Of a stretch of DNA of 64,000 bases, positions 50,722-61,870 are shown in pieces; position 1 is the first letter of the stretch, and every line of letters starts with the position of its first letter. Origin of the DNA: Edaphochlamys debaryana (Eukaryota > Chlorophyta > Chlorophyceae > Chlamydomonadales); assembly GCA_016858145.1 (NCBI GenBank), contig JAEHOE010000035.1, positions 899,507 through 963,506 of the forward strand, read 5' to 3'. The translations under genes were made by a program, and so were the position numbers. Below the pieces are notes generated by a model. The model saw only the letters and a list, made by a program, of their open reading frames with translations, had not been told where the DNA came from and did not search any database.

Positions 50722-53700
50722 GACAAGGACGAGGCCACGCTGCGGGGTGCGGGCGCGGGTGCCGGTGCGGATGCGGATGCCGCCTCTGAGGAGCCGCAGG
50801 TGGGTGCGGAGGGTGCCGACGGAGGGCTGGGAGATGGGAGTGCCCGGATGATGGATGCCAGGGTGTGGGGGCTATCGAAGCTTGCCGACCTCCCCAGCTT
50901 GCCGACCTCCCCAGCTTGCCGACCTCCGCCTGGCTGTCTTGTACCCGCTCTCGCTCACTATCCATCCCTCGCCTGCTGACCTCCCGTTAGGGCGCTGCTG
51001 GCGAGGCGGCCTCCGCGCATGCTCACAAGGCGAGGCGGGTGTATTGAAAGGGCTAGCTGGGCTTAGGGTTAGGGTAATACCTGCACCAGCTTCCCATTGT
51101 CACTTGGTTGAGGAGTGTGGCAGCTTTAGGGAGCGGCATCAACGCGCAGCACGCGGAGCCCTTTTTCGCGCCCCCTCCATCCGGCGGTTTACCGGCCAAC
51201 TTGCCCTGCGCGCTCTGATCTTCACCCACACCCCTTATTTCCCTTCCGCACATCCTCTCCCGCCCCCAGGCCGCTGACCGGCCCCGGCGGCCCACCCTCC
51301 CGTCATGGCCGCCTGCCGGCTCCGTGGGGTCGTTCGCGTCTGCCCGGCCCTCCCGTGCGGCCGGTCCCGGCACCGCCCCAATGCCCAACGCGGCGGCACG
51401 CGGCGGCCGGCGGCACGCGGGCGCGGCCCCTTCAGCGCCCCTCTTCGCCGATCAGGTGCGACGGAGCGGGTGAGGGGCTGACGTACGGCATCTCTTGGCG
51501 GCTAAAGGGTCGCAGCCCACTGAGAGTGCGGGTGCAAAATGAACAAGCTCTAGCTAGGGGCACCTCTTTGGCTGCTGATGACCAGCTTCACCAATACCTT
51601 GCTTCCTTTCCTACACCCCCGATGCCCAGGCTGCGCCTATGGCCGGCGGCATGGCCCCGCAGGGCCCGCAGGCCTCTGGCGGCGCCTTCACTGGCGGCAT
51701 CGGCGGTGCGGGCGCCATGAGGCCGTCGTCTGCGGCGGCCGGGGCGGGCGCACAGTGGGGCCGGAGCGTGTGTTCTTCGTGCAGCGTTCAAGTGTGGGTA
51801 GCGCTGCCGGATCTCCTGCAAGGCTCTGTGTGTGGCAGGCGCGATGATGTGTGCGTGCTGGGTATGTAGAGATAGAGGCTCAAGTGGGGTGGGGCGTCTG
51901 TGGCGCACGGGATACAAGGGCTAGCACCAAGGCATCCGCCCTACCCCGATAGAGGGCGTGTTGGCATGGGCAGGGTCCCAAGCTGGTCCGTAGGGGTTTG
52001 CAGGGCGTCGGCCAACGGCTAGCTTTGCGGTGCCGTGGCCGCGGCCAACGGCTCCAAACAGGCCCGTCCCCTGAGGGGAGCAGGCCATACAACATACTCC
52101 AAACCACACCTTCCCCTCTTCCCCACGCCCCCACGCCCCCCATGTTCAGGCTGCGCCCGCGTCCGGCGCCTTCGCCGGCGGCGTCGGCGGCGCGGGCTCC
52201 ATGAGGCCGTCGTCTGCCTGGGTGGCGGCCGGAGCGGGCGTGCAGGCAAGCGCTGGGCGGAAGTGCGTACCGTACCGTACCGTACACACGTGCAGGGGCA
52301 GCCAGACTGTGCATAGCGGGCGGGGCTGCATGGGTGGGGTCAGGGGCGGGGCTGCGGGCATTGGCCCCATTAACACCAGCAGGTGACTATCAGTACCGCT
52401 TAATCCCCGTACCGCATTGCCTGTCCCTCACCCGCAGCTGGGCAAGCCCCGAGCCGCGACGTCCTCCCCATCCTCAACCTCACCCTCGCCCTCTGCGCCT
52501 GCTGGGGCCAGCACGGTGGCGGCGGCTGAGGCTGGCTTCGGACCGGGCACGCAGGGCGGAGACGATGAGGTGCGCGGCATGGGACGTAGGACATGGGGTG
52601 TGGTCGGGTGAAGGCCGGGCCTACTTGTCTTCACCCAGGGTCGTCACCTGAGGGCTCACGGTGCGGACCTGCCGTCCGCCTCCAGCAAGTCCAGCCTCTT
52701 GCCTGCTCTCAACTCCCTCCTGCTCGTCAAGTGATCTCACCTCCTAACATCGGTCTTGCCGCACTCGTCCCCCGTTAATGATTACGGCTCTTCCGCCTGC
52801 TCTTGCGTCGTCGCATCCCTTTCCTACCGTTCTCCGTCCCCACTGCCCCTCTGCAGGCCAACAATCCCACCGCCTCACCGCCCGCTACCGCCCCGAAGCC
52901 CGCCGCCCGGCCTCCGCAGACCACCCCCACGCGCTACGGTCTGCTGCACGACGTAGGCGGGCTGGGCAGAGGCTCGTGGGGCGGTGCGGATGCTGCCAGG
53001 AGGGTACATGTCCATTGTCTCCCTCTCGCTGCCTCGCTACCGGCCGCCACCCCACCCACAGGTGGACGAGGACGAGGGCAAGGAGGAGGAGGAGGAGGCG
53101 CTGCCCCCCTCCCGGTCCAGCGGCGGTGTGGGGGCCGTCGCCAAGCAGCGGCAGGTGGGCTCGGAGGTTGATAAGGGCTCGTAGCTGGGACCCTAGCGCT
53201 AACCGTTGTATCAATAACCGCGGGGCGCAGGCCCCAAACTCTTCGTGCACGTGCGTGTGGACTGGGCATGGGTGGCTGGGTGCAGGTCGTCTGCGCATGT
53301 GAGCTTGCATCCCAACTCCTCCTCCTTGTCTCCCTGTCTGCATTCGTTCCCTCCTCCGCAACTAGCACCCCGCCTGCGTCCCAACCCCCCTCCCATGCCC
53401 TGCTCCTCCCTGCCTGCCCTTCACAGGGCTCTGGCGCGGGGCCCTCCACTGTGCCCGCTGCGCAGCTCCCCAAGGTGAGGCCGGGCATGAGTTCACAAAT
53501 AGGGGTAGGGAGCAAGATCCGGGTGCATGCGGTGCAACATGCATGGCACGTCGAGAGGGCACGTTGAATGCTCAAGCCCCTCACAGTTTTCACCTTAGGA
53601 GCTCTGCGTATGCTCCAAGTGAACTGTCGGCATGAGAGTGTCGTGTCATCTGAATTCCCCTCTTTCCCCTCTTTTTAAACCCCCCAAGACCCCGGCTGTG

Positions 53701-53754
53701 GCTCGCTCCAGCGCCCGCCGGTCCGCGGCGCCCCAGCCGGAGGCGGTGAATTAG
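50722..53754 (+). CDS. Low-complexity Ala/Gly/Ser/Pro-rich protein, multi-exon, 5' end unresolved
   Basis: I do not recognise this family. Nine phase-0 exons can be joined: 50722-50799, 51270-51455, 51630-about 51790, 52150-52245, 52438-52569, 52857-52952, 53062-53154, 53427-53474 and 53689-53754. They encode acidic DKDEATLRG, an Arg/Pro-rich segment (AADRPRRPTLPSW), two copies of a GGxGGAGxMRPSSA exon, a Ser/Pro stretch (LGKPRAATSSPSSTSPSPS), PPQTTPTRYGLLHD, the acidic VDEDEGKEEEEEALPPSRS, and a basic end (ARSSARRSA) with a stop at 53752. No fold, signal peptide or membrane span is evident; it looks disordered. Alternatively the GTGAAT at 53746 is a donor and the gene continues to 53897-53940 (PPSERRMTWSMTET) and 54234 onwards. 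The third exon's donor is uncertain. The fourth exon ends in a GC donor (CAG|GCAAGC). Confidence 0.55.
50881..50931. repeat. 17-bp tandem repeat, three copies
   Basis: The unit CTTGCCGACCTCCCCAG repeats two full times and once partially, inside a predicted intron. Each full copy ends in a splice-acceptor-like CCCCAG. Confidence 0.8.
51630..52245 (+). repeat. Tandemly duplicated exon (MRPSSA exon)
   Basis: The exon at 51630 (AAPMAGGMAPQ..., GGAFTGGIGGAGAMRPSSA, AAGAGAQ) and the exon at 52150 (AAPASGAFAGGVGGAGSMRP, SSA, AAGAGVQ) share order, phase and most residues. They lie 520 bp apart, with unlike intron sequence between them. This is an exon duplication with added divergence. Confidence 0.75.
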
Positions 53755-54500
53755 GGTTGCAGCAGTCAGCGTTCGACGCATATGTACTTCCAGCAGTACT
53801 TCAGCATGCGGTTCTGGTTTGGGTGCGGCTGTTGCTTGACGTACTTGACGCCCACCCGCCTGACCTTCCACGGCCTCTGCCCTCGCCCTCCCGCAGCCGC
53901 CCTCCGAGCGCCGCATGACCTGGTCCATGACCGAAACCAAGTAAACCCGGGTGAGGCGTTTGGAAGCGCAAGACTGGGCACAGGCATCATGGGTGCACGC
54001 GAAACGGATTGTGGTTCGGACAAGCACAGTGGGAGTGATCGGGGCTGGGGGAATGGCCGCGGCGGGTTCCTGAGGGTACGCAGCTGCAGGGGTTCCGCCC
54101 TGCAGGTCACCGCCCTTGCTTGGGGACCGATGAGGATTCACGGCATGGGGGAGACGGATACGCATGCATGTTGTCGTTGAAGGAGGGGAGCTCACCCCAC
54201 GCACCGTGACGTATTCTGCACACTGCCCCACAGGGTACTCCCGCCGCAGCGCCCTGGCAGCCGCTGCCGCCACAACCGCCGCCACCAGCGCCGACAAGGA
54301 GGACCCCAACGAACACGTGCTGGCCTGGCCGCGGAACCGACGGGCAGGCACCAGGCTGCTCACGTGTGTAGGGACCAGTCATGGATGGCCAGCCAGGCGC
54401 AGGCGCGGGTCGGAAACGGAAGAGCAAAAGAAAAAAGAGCAGGGGGTCGTCTGTCTGAGGGCTGCAAGCCCCGGCTGGAGTAGGGGATCATCTGTCTGAG
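53755..54500. other. 3' flank of the low-complexity gene; possible further exons
   Basis: The segment 53897-53940 (PPSERRMTWSMTET) and the segment after the CAG at 54231-54233 have exon-like borders, but the phase joining them does not give one clear frame. Two direct repeats of a GTCGTCTGTCTGAGG / ATCATCTGTCTGAGG string lie at about 54447-54462 and 54486-54501. Confidence 0.35.
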
Positions 54501-54512
54501 GCGTTTGTTTAC

Positions 54513-55747
54513 AGGCTTACATGGTTTTTTTCATCTACGTGGGTGGTAACTCTTCCGGGCCTTGGTGGCTCGGAGGTCAAGAGACACACCACGGCGGGAG
54601 CTGCTGCTGGCGAAGCCGGCAGCCGGGGTGTGGGGGGCGAGGCGGCGGCAGGCGCCGCGGAGGCGGGCGCTGGCGACGCCACTGCTGGCAGAGGCGGAGG
54701 CGGCCGGCGGATGGAGGCGAACTCAGCGCTTCGCCAGCAGAGGTTGCTGTAGCGGGCGCCGCTAGGTTTGCTGTCGGGGGCGGTCAAAAGAAGCCGTCGG
54801 ACGGGGGCGGGCGCGCCTGTGATTGCGTTGGGGTGGGCTGGGTTTGGGGGGGCTGGGGGCTTCTGGTGTTTTAGTTGGTGGGGCCGGGCCTTAGGCCGGC
54901 TGGCTTTTTTATCTACGTAGGGAACTCTTCTCGGGCCCCGCCCAGGATCCCTTGCAGACCTCATCCATCCCTGTCCTCATCCTTGTCCCTGTCCTGTCTG
55001 GGTTGAGTGTTTTGCTGGTCTGCTCGTGCCCTTGCTGGGTCCCCGTTGTCGGTGCGTCTCTTGGCCTCCGAGCCACCATGTAAGCCTCATCTCAGGACAA
55101 AAGGGGTGATCCACCAGGGGCGCTGTATTGGTGGGGTTGATGCGAGAGAGGAAACCCACCCAGTTGGGATAGGGACAGGGATTGAATGCCTATTTTTTTC
55201 CTGAGATGAGGCATGTTGGCCTCACGCCCCAGACTTGCCAACCAGCAGGCTAGTATTTTGGCGGGTGGGCAGCGGCAGAGTGTTCTGCCTGCCTCGATTT
55301 TGGCCTTTCATTTGCATAGCCACCCATTCACCCAGTGTTTTTCTTCCAAAGATGATCAAATAGATGCTTGTAAGGGAGGCCAAAGGCCCGGGGTTCCAAA
55401 ACAATTATTCGTGGTCTTGGTGGTTTCATGCCTGTCCATCAGAGGCAGGTCCTCTGCTTCGCCCCCTTCTCACCTTTCCATGAGATCCCTCTCAGAGAAA
55501 AAAAGGTCCGCCAATTCCCGTACAGGCACCGGCCGGCCGCCTCCAGGTGGATTGGTGCATCATTGATTAATAGTCACCAGTTCAAATAGAGGCCGAATAC
55601 TAGCCTGCTGGTTGGCTGATAGGGCTCAATGAGTATACCCAGGCAAGCCTGGGGCGCAGGCCTCCAGTCCCTGTCCTTGTCCCAACTGGGAGGGTTTCCT
55701 CTCTCACACCGACCCCACCAGTACAAGGCCCCTGGTGGATCACCCAA
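54513..55747. mobile_element. Mosaic of nested inverted and direct repeats, probably a fold-back type element
   Basis: Inverted pairs read directly: 54513-54524 with 55076-55087; 54564-54590 with 55051-55076; 55084-55096 with 55200-55212 (GCCTCATCTCAGG and its complement); 55104-55183 with 55667-55746 (about 87% identity over 80 bp); 55237-55261 with 55592-55616. A direct repeat TTTTTTCATCTACGTGGG / TTTTTTATCTACGTAGGG occurs at about 54525 and 54905. The region is less GC-rich than its surroundings and has no gene. Arms, a 330-bp loop and T runs fit a non-autonomous or fold-back transposon, or several nested insertions. I cannot name the family or see target-site duplications. Confidence 0.6.
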
Positions 55748-55806
55748 GGGAGTTCCCACACCGGTAGAAAAAGGGAAAGAGCGCGCAGCTCTCACCCCAC
55801 CGCATC

Positions 55807-56013
55807 CACACGGGACGTCTCGTGGCGCCTGGCCCTGGGGTGTCGCCGCCGCAGCCCGACGCTCGCTGGCGGCCGGCCTGCGTGCTGATGTACCCCAAAC
55901 ACCGCCGCCACTGGACGGCGGCAGAGCGGGTGGAGTACGAGGCCGCCAGTCCTCGGGAGCGGCGGGCCAAACGGCCGCGCGCGCCGCACCTGCTGGCGGC
56001 GCGGGAGGAGGTG
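55807..56013 (+). mobile_element. Detached 205-bp fragment of the LINE at 56.6-64 kb
   Basis: The segment is nearly identical, with one mismatch seen, to 62559-62763 inside the LINE. It encodes the same RWRPACVLMYPKHRRHWTAA followed by ERVEYEAASPRERRAKRPRA. Similarity stops abruptly on both sides. It begins next to the inverted-repeat block and ends at GGAGGTGCAG. A fragment of internal LINE sequence without the element's 3' end is not the usual product of target-primed reverse transcription. Confidence 0.85.
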
Positions 56014-56041
56014 CAGGGGCGGGGAGAGAGATGGCAAGGGG

Positions 56042-56071
56042 ACTAGACAACACTAGACAACACTAGACAAC
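56042..56071. repeat. 10-bp tandem repeat ACTAGACAAC, three copies
   Basis: Three exact head-to-tail copies directly downstream of the LINE fragment. Confidence 0.85.
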
Positions 56072-56073
56072 AC

Positions 56074-56579
56074 CCCCAACACTTGCTGCTTCACGTCCAT
56101 CGTGCGAACATGTCGGCAGTCAAGCTGTCACGCCGGCCCCTGAAGATCGTCATCATTTGCCACTAGGCGCTTCCTGTACCACTGTAGGGTTTGCGCGGAG
56201 GGCTGGGGAGGCCTCCGCTCAGTACCATCGGTCAACGAGTCGCGGACCTCTGGCGCTAGCGGCCAGGAGTGGACGCAGCAGCTTTCAACACGGCACAGAA
56301 GCCGATTAGCACGAGTATTGGGCGCGAGGGACGGGGCTGCGTGTTGCCGGCAGCACTTGCCTGTCGCTCTGCCACAGCCAGCGAGTTTGCGGGAGCCTGC
56401 GCCTCTTGGTCATAGAGAAGAGTGCCTTCTGTGACGGGGGCGCTTCAGCTTAGGAAGGCCGCTCGAAGGCCGCGGGCGCATTTCTAGCATCTTCTCTCGC
56501 CCATCAGCGAAGGCAGCCGCAGCAGCACGCCCAGAGCTTGGCTGCTGCATCACAAGAGGGTCCGTGAGGTTAATGGGCC
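56074..56579. other. Short intergenic or LINE 5' UTR region, no gene supported
   Basis: About 500 bases between the tandem repeat and the first LINE-like coding sequence. It could be the element's 5' UTR; no promoter motif recognised. Confidence 0.3.
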
Positions 56580-57236
56580 GTGGTGCAGGGTGCTGTGCGG
56601 ATGACTCAGGTGAGTTGGGTGCCACCGTGTCGGTGGGCGGGGGCGGCCCCAGGCCAGGCCTCCGCCGCACCCACCGACAGCTGGCCCCGCACGGCGCCCA
56701 GCCATGGCCGGGCCGGGCCTGGTAGCATCCCGGGCGACAGGGGCAGCGGGTCAGCAGCTCCAGGGCCGTCTGTCGGCCGTTGGGGTGGCGGCAGTGGGGC
56801 GGCGGCCGGCCCCCGGGGCCCCTTTGCCCCCACTTTGGGCAACTGCAGCTGGGCTGAGGCCGGGGCAGGAGCAGCAGGTCGGGAGCCGGGGTCCTCTGTG
56901 CCGCTGTTTAACACCCCCAGCTTTCAATCGGGTGTTCTCGCCCTGCCTGGGCAGCCGGGGGCACAGCCCCTCACGCAGGAGTGGCACGGGCCCCACCTGC
57001 AGCGGGAGGCGGTTGCCCTCCTGGGTTCGGCCGAGGTTTGCCCCCCGGGGTGGCGGGCGATCCACACGCCCTCCGTGACCTGTTTGCGGATCTTGTGGCG
57101 GCACTAACACGGCTGTGTCCCGAGGCTATGCAGGGGGTACCAGGCGGCACACTACCTGCCGCCATACACAGGACCGGGCGCGCGGGGGCTGCTGGCATTC
57201 CGGCCCACCTTACACGCCGCTTCCAAGGCAGCTGCG

Positions 57237-58379
57237 GTGCAGCAGCTGGTGCGGGCGTCGCCCGTACGAGTGGAGGTGCCGGGTCCAGATGGAGTGGCGG
57301 TGCCAGTCAGGGTGCGCATCGCCGCCGTGTGCCCACAGGTTCACCCCTATGCGGCCCGGGTGACCGTGATCAATCCCCCCCTTGGCAGCGCCGTCACGGG
57401 TTTCTTCCGCTGCCTGCTCATGTCGGCGGGCTACCGGGTGACTAACGACCCGCAGGACCCGGCAGGGGCGTTCGTTGCTGGGGAACGGTTGGGGGACGAC
57501 TTCGGGCGGGGTGGGGTCCTACGGGGGGCGCTGGCTAGCCATCTTTTGGCGGGGGTGCGGGGCCCGGCCCACGACCCGCACCTCTCCCGCCTGCGCGGGC
57601 TCCGCGTCCCGGGTGTGGGGCCTGTGGGTCTCGACATGCAGGTCTCCGTGGCCCCACCATCCCACGCCTTCTCGGTGGACCCCGGCACGGAGCAGGCTGC
57701 AGCCATGGATGGACACACGCCCGCCGCCGGCAGCTCGGAGGCGGGCGAGCGCCACTCGGCACCGGCCGCAGGGCCGGCGACGGCAACACCGGCAGCAGCC
57801 TCCGCTGGCCCCCCACCAGCCTGCTGCCCCGCGGCGGCAGCCGCCACCCCGTCACAGGGTGCGCGCGTGCCGCCTGACACAGCGCCAGGGCCTGCTGCTG
57901 GCGCCCTGGCGCCAGACCCCCCTGCCCACCCCCACGAGGCAGCGGCTCTGCTGCACGCCGCCGCGGTGGCAGCCCCGCACGTGGCGCCCACAGTGGGCGT
58001 TGCACCAGCCGCGGCAGGGACGGCAGCAGCATCCCCCGCCGGCTCTCCACGCCCGGAGGCGCCGCCGGCCACCCCTGTGGGCCCGCAGCCGGCCGGCGCT
58101 GCTCCTCCCTCGGGTGCAGCGTCACCGGCGCCCAGTGTACCGCAATCTGGCGCACCCACACGGACTGCAGCACCGCCGCCCGCCCTCGATGCTCGTGCTG
58201 CGGCGGGCGCTCAGCGCCTGCAGGCATCCATTCCAGTCGCCAACCGCTTCTCCCTACTTGTGGACTCGCCGGAGGAACTGGCGCCCGCTTCCGCGGCGGC
58301 GCACACAGTGGGTGGGAGCGTGGGGGACGGGCACAGGCCAGGGAGCAGGCCCGGGGGTGGGGAGTGCGGCTTGCGCTGA
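57237..58379 (+). pseudogene. LINE ORF1-like region (nucleic-acid-binding protein remnant)
   Basis: An open frame with a more ordered first 140 residues (VRIAAVCPQVHPYAARVTVI, FFRCLLMSAGYRVTNDPQD, AGERLGDDFGRGGVL), followed by a long Ala/Pro-rich tract. An apparently related frame continues at about 58605-59110 (LLLSLEPALRICGVPSGRAA, LPREDMQWIRASVLSS), and then a basic tail in a third frame (HSTDSDGSQSSHSLRRQRTR). I see no CCHC knuckle. The assignment to ORF1 rests mainly on its position before the endonuclease. Confidence 0.55.
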
Positions 58380-59137
58380 GTCCGGAGAGGGGGTGCCGGG
58401 GCGAGCGGAAGAGGGGCCGGGGCGGGGGCCCCGGGTGGGGGACTGGGGAGGTTGTGGGGGCAGGGCAGGGGTTCGGTGGGCGCCGCCGGCTGGGGGTGGC
58501 GGGCATGCTGGCCCCGCCGCCAACCACCGCCAGGCGCCCCCCGCGCCTCGCCAGGTCTCTGGGGCCGCCTGCCCGGGCGCTTCCCGCCCTAGCAACCCCG
58601 GGGGCATGGCCCCTGCGGGGCGGAGGGCCCCAGCCGGGGGCGGCGTGGCCCCTGACCACGGGACGGAGCCGCCCGGGCCTGCTCCGCCTGCCCCTCCCGC
58701 CAGCACGCCTCCCCGCAGGACATGCCAACCGCCGTCCGACCAACCCTCCGATGGTGACGACGAGGCGTACGGCCTGGCCCTCCTCGAACACGAGGGCCAC
58801 CAGATTCTTTCGGAGCTGGCCTCGCCGCCGCGGCGGCAGCAATCCTCCCAGGCTGGCTCCGTGGAAGCCCGCCTGGAGCGGCTCCTGCTCAGCCTGGAGC
58901 CGGCGCTTCGCATCTGTGGCGTGCCCAGTGGGCGTGCTGCGGTGCTGACACGGCTGCCCCGGGAGGACATGCAGTGGATCCGCGCCTCCGTGCTCAGCAG
59001 CAGCCGGCGGCCGGAGGCGCACGAGGCGGTGCTGGCGGCGCTCCGTGACGTGGCCGAGGCCCTTCAGGACAGCCTTGACGCCTGGGCGGCCCCACGCTCA
59101 CGGCGGCCTCCTGGCGGTGGGGTAGGCAGCGGGCGTG

Positions 59138-59168
<31 letters not shown>

Positions 59169-59439
59169 GCCGCCGGCCCGCCACACCTCAGCCCCAGCCT
59201 GGCGTTCCAGCTGCAAGCCCCGGCGCGCCCGCGCCGCCGCCGCAGCCCGCGGCGTGACGTCAACATGCACAGCACCGACTCGGACGGTAGCCAGAGCTCC
59301 CACAGCCTGCGTCGGCAGCGCACGCGCTCTCCCGCCACACAACCCAAGCGCCCCGGTGGCGCCCTCCTTCCTCTGGGCCGCCGCCGCCGCCACGTAGGGG
59401 CGCCGGGCGGCCAGCCGCAATGAGGGCGCCACGTACGGC

Positions 59440-60080
59440 CGCGAGCATCACGCTCCGTGACCCTTAATGTCAACGGGCTAGGCTCGCGGCCCAAGGCGCC
59501 AGCGGCTGCACGCATGCCTGCAGCACCAGCCACCCGACAGCGGTTTTCCTGCAGGAAACCAAGCAACAGAGCACAGCGGCGCTTCAGCAACTGTTGCAGC
59601 ACAGCCAGGGGCCCGGGCTCCTGGCACGGACTCGGTAGTGGCCAGCGCTGCGCGGTCCACACACTCTACCGGCGTTGCCATTGCCGGGCGCCCCCGCCGG
59701 GCTGCCAGGCTGCTGGGCATGGCGCCGACGAGCAGGGGCGGGTGGTTTGGTGGGACTGGGACGCGGGCGGCCTCGGCTCCGCTTGGTGTCTGTGTACGCG
59801 CCAGCTGACGGCGGCGACCGCCCAGCGTTCTTCCAGCAGCTGGAGCAGTTGTTTCAGCACAGATCGACAGCTGGTGGTGGGCGGCGACTTGGAACTGTGT
59901 GGTGGAGCCACGGGACGAAGCCACCCGCTGCACCGCCCGCGCAGCCGGGCGGTTTGAGCTTGCGGCACTGCTTGGCCGGCATAAACCTGGTCGACCCCTG
60001 GCCCCGCCACCAGCCCCACGACCCAGGCTATACTCACCCTGCCACGCCTAAGCCAGCCTCGTACGCTCGCCTGACCGGTG
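59440..60080 (+). pseudogene. LINE endonuclease domain remnant
   Basis: Blocks of an exonuclease-endonuclease-phosphatase domain occur in order but in shifting frames: TLNVNGLGSR, a FLQETK-type block near 59548 in another frame, GRVVWWDWDAGGL, VSVYAPADGGDRPAFFQQLE, GGDLELCGG and a terminal DPWPRHQPHDPGYTHP. At least three frame changes are needed to connect them. In active elements this domain nicks target DNA. Confidence 0.7.
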
Positions 60081-60849
60081 GTATGTTTCTGCACCGCTGC
60101 TGCAGCATGTTAGCCTCATTAGCCGGGTTTTTGGGGCACCTGCCGACCACCACGGGTGCTGCTTCGCCTGCTTGCTGCCGGGGCTGCCGCAACCATGCCG
60201 CAGCCACCCCCGGTTCCCCCACGTACCTGCTGTTCCACCCACGGCTGCTGGGGCAGCTGCAAGGCCGCCTCGATGCTTTCCTCGCAGACCTGCCGCAGGG
60301 GGATGCTCGTCACAGGTGGGAGTGCGCCAAGTCCCTGCTGATGGAGGCAGGGCGCGACATCCACCTGCAGCACCAGCGCGCCCAACGCCGCGCCTACCTG
60401 GCTGCCGTGGCGGCGGCATCCCGTGCCGCCCGCAAGGCGGAGGCGCCAGGCGCTCCCTTGCACCTCCGCCAGGCGGCCGCAGCCGCAGCAGCCGCCGTGG
60501 CGGCAGTGCAGAACTCTGCCTTTGCCGGTAGCCTGGAGGCACGTGCTGCCCTGATGGAGGAGCACGGCGAGCAGGGCACGCGCTGGTTTCACCAGCTGGC
60601 GCGGAGGCTGGGAGCGGCAGCCAATCACAGCGCTGAGGGTTGCCGGGGGCCGCCAGAGCCCGTGTCTCTGGCCGGGCCGGGGGCCGCAGAGGCAATCTCT
60701 GCCGCCGCCCACGCTACCTACAGCAGCGATGCACCGGCAGGCCTTTTCCGCCCGGGTGTCGTCTGCCCTGACGCCCAGCGCCAGCTGCTGGCCGCCGTCG
60801 AGCAGCGGGTGCCGGACGAATACGGGAAGCGGCGGAGGGGAGGGAGTGA

Positions 60850-61870
60850 CTGGCGGGGAGCTATCGGAGCAGGAACTGCGAGCGGCGCTGGCCGCCTCCG
60901 CCAACGGCAAGGCGCCCGGGCCTGATGGGCTCCCGTATGAGGTATACAAGGTTCTGTGGGGTCGGCTGGGCCTCTGCTCGTGGCCCGCGGTGGGTGAGGT
61001 GTTTCGGGCAGGGGAGGGAGCGGAGGCCGACGGGGGGTCGGGCCATGGCGGGCTGCCTGCCGCCCCAGCTGGCGGGCGGGCATCATCATCCTCATCTACA
61101 AGGGGAAAGGGCTTGATATTACGGTTCTGACCTCTTACCGCCCCATCACCCCTGCTTAACACTGACCTCAAGCTTGTCAGCAGGGCGGTTCAGCAACCGC
61201 CTGCAGCCCGGCCTCGATGCCTGCATAGACCCCTGCAGACCGCCTTCGTTGACGGCCGCTGGATCGGCGACAATGTCCTGTACCACCACGCCCTGCTCGA
61301 CTGGATGGAGCTGGACGAGAGCCCGAGGGCAGCCGTGCCAAGGCGCTGTGCTGGCTACACTGGATATTGAAAAGCGTATGGCCGGGTGGATCGGGGCTGG
61401 CTTCTACGCCGTGACAGGAGGGCTGGGTTTTGGGCCACGCATGCAGCGCTGGGTCCGCCTGCTCACGGCCGACAGCCACGCCCGTGTGGGCGGGTGAATG
61501 GGGTCCTCTCAGGACCCGTTCCCGGTGCGCAACGGGCTGCCACAAGGCAGTACGCTGTCGCCCGTGCTGTGGGTGATGCAGCTGCAGCCCTTCACGGCAT
61601 ACATGCACCCGCCTGGTGGCTGTGGCCGCCTGCGCACGCCGCTGCTCCCGGGTGGCTCCCTGCCCCCCCTGCCGCCCACCACGCAGATGACACGCAGCTG
61701 CTGTACTGCGATCCGGCCACCGACGGGCCTGTGGTGCGAGACGCTCTCGCGCTGTTTGGGAGAGCCAGCAACGCCCGGTACACCCGGACAAGAGCAAGGC
61801 CCTGGCTCTGGGCCGCCTGGCGGGTCTGCTGAGCGGTACCTGCCCGTACACGGGCTTCCCGTACGTGACT
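60850..61870 (+). pseudogene. LINE reverse transcriptase domain remnant
   Basis: RT blocks appear as SEQELRAALAASANGKAPGP, then DGLPYEVYKVLWGRLG, IIILIYKGKGLDITVLTSYR, QTAFVDGRWIGDNVLYHHAL, LDIEKAYGRVDRGWLLR, NGLPQGSTLSPVLWVM and HHADDTQLLY. Stops and frame changes lie near 61000, 61130, 61370, 61500 and 61650. In the second catalytic block the canonical AxDRV Asp is Gly (AYGRV), a further sign of decay. Confidence 0.8.

Noticed and set aside
51063..51076. Interstitial telomere-like TTAGGGTTAGGG
   Set aside because: Only two units; volvocalean telomeres use TTTTAGGG or TTTAGGG, so chance is the better explanation.
52264..52286. GTACC microsatellite
   Set aside because: Four short units inside a predicted intron; ordinary microsatellite with no sign of function.
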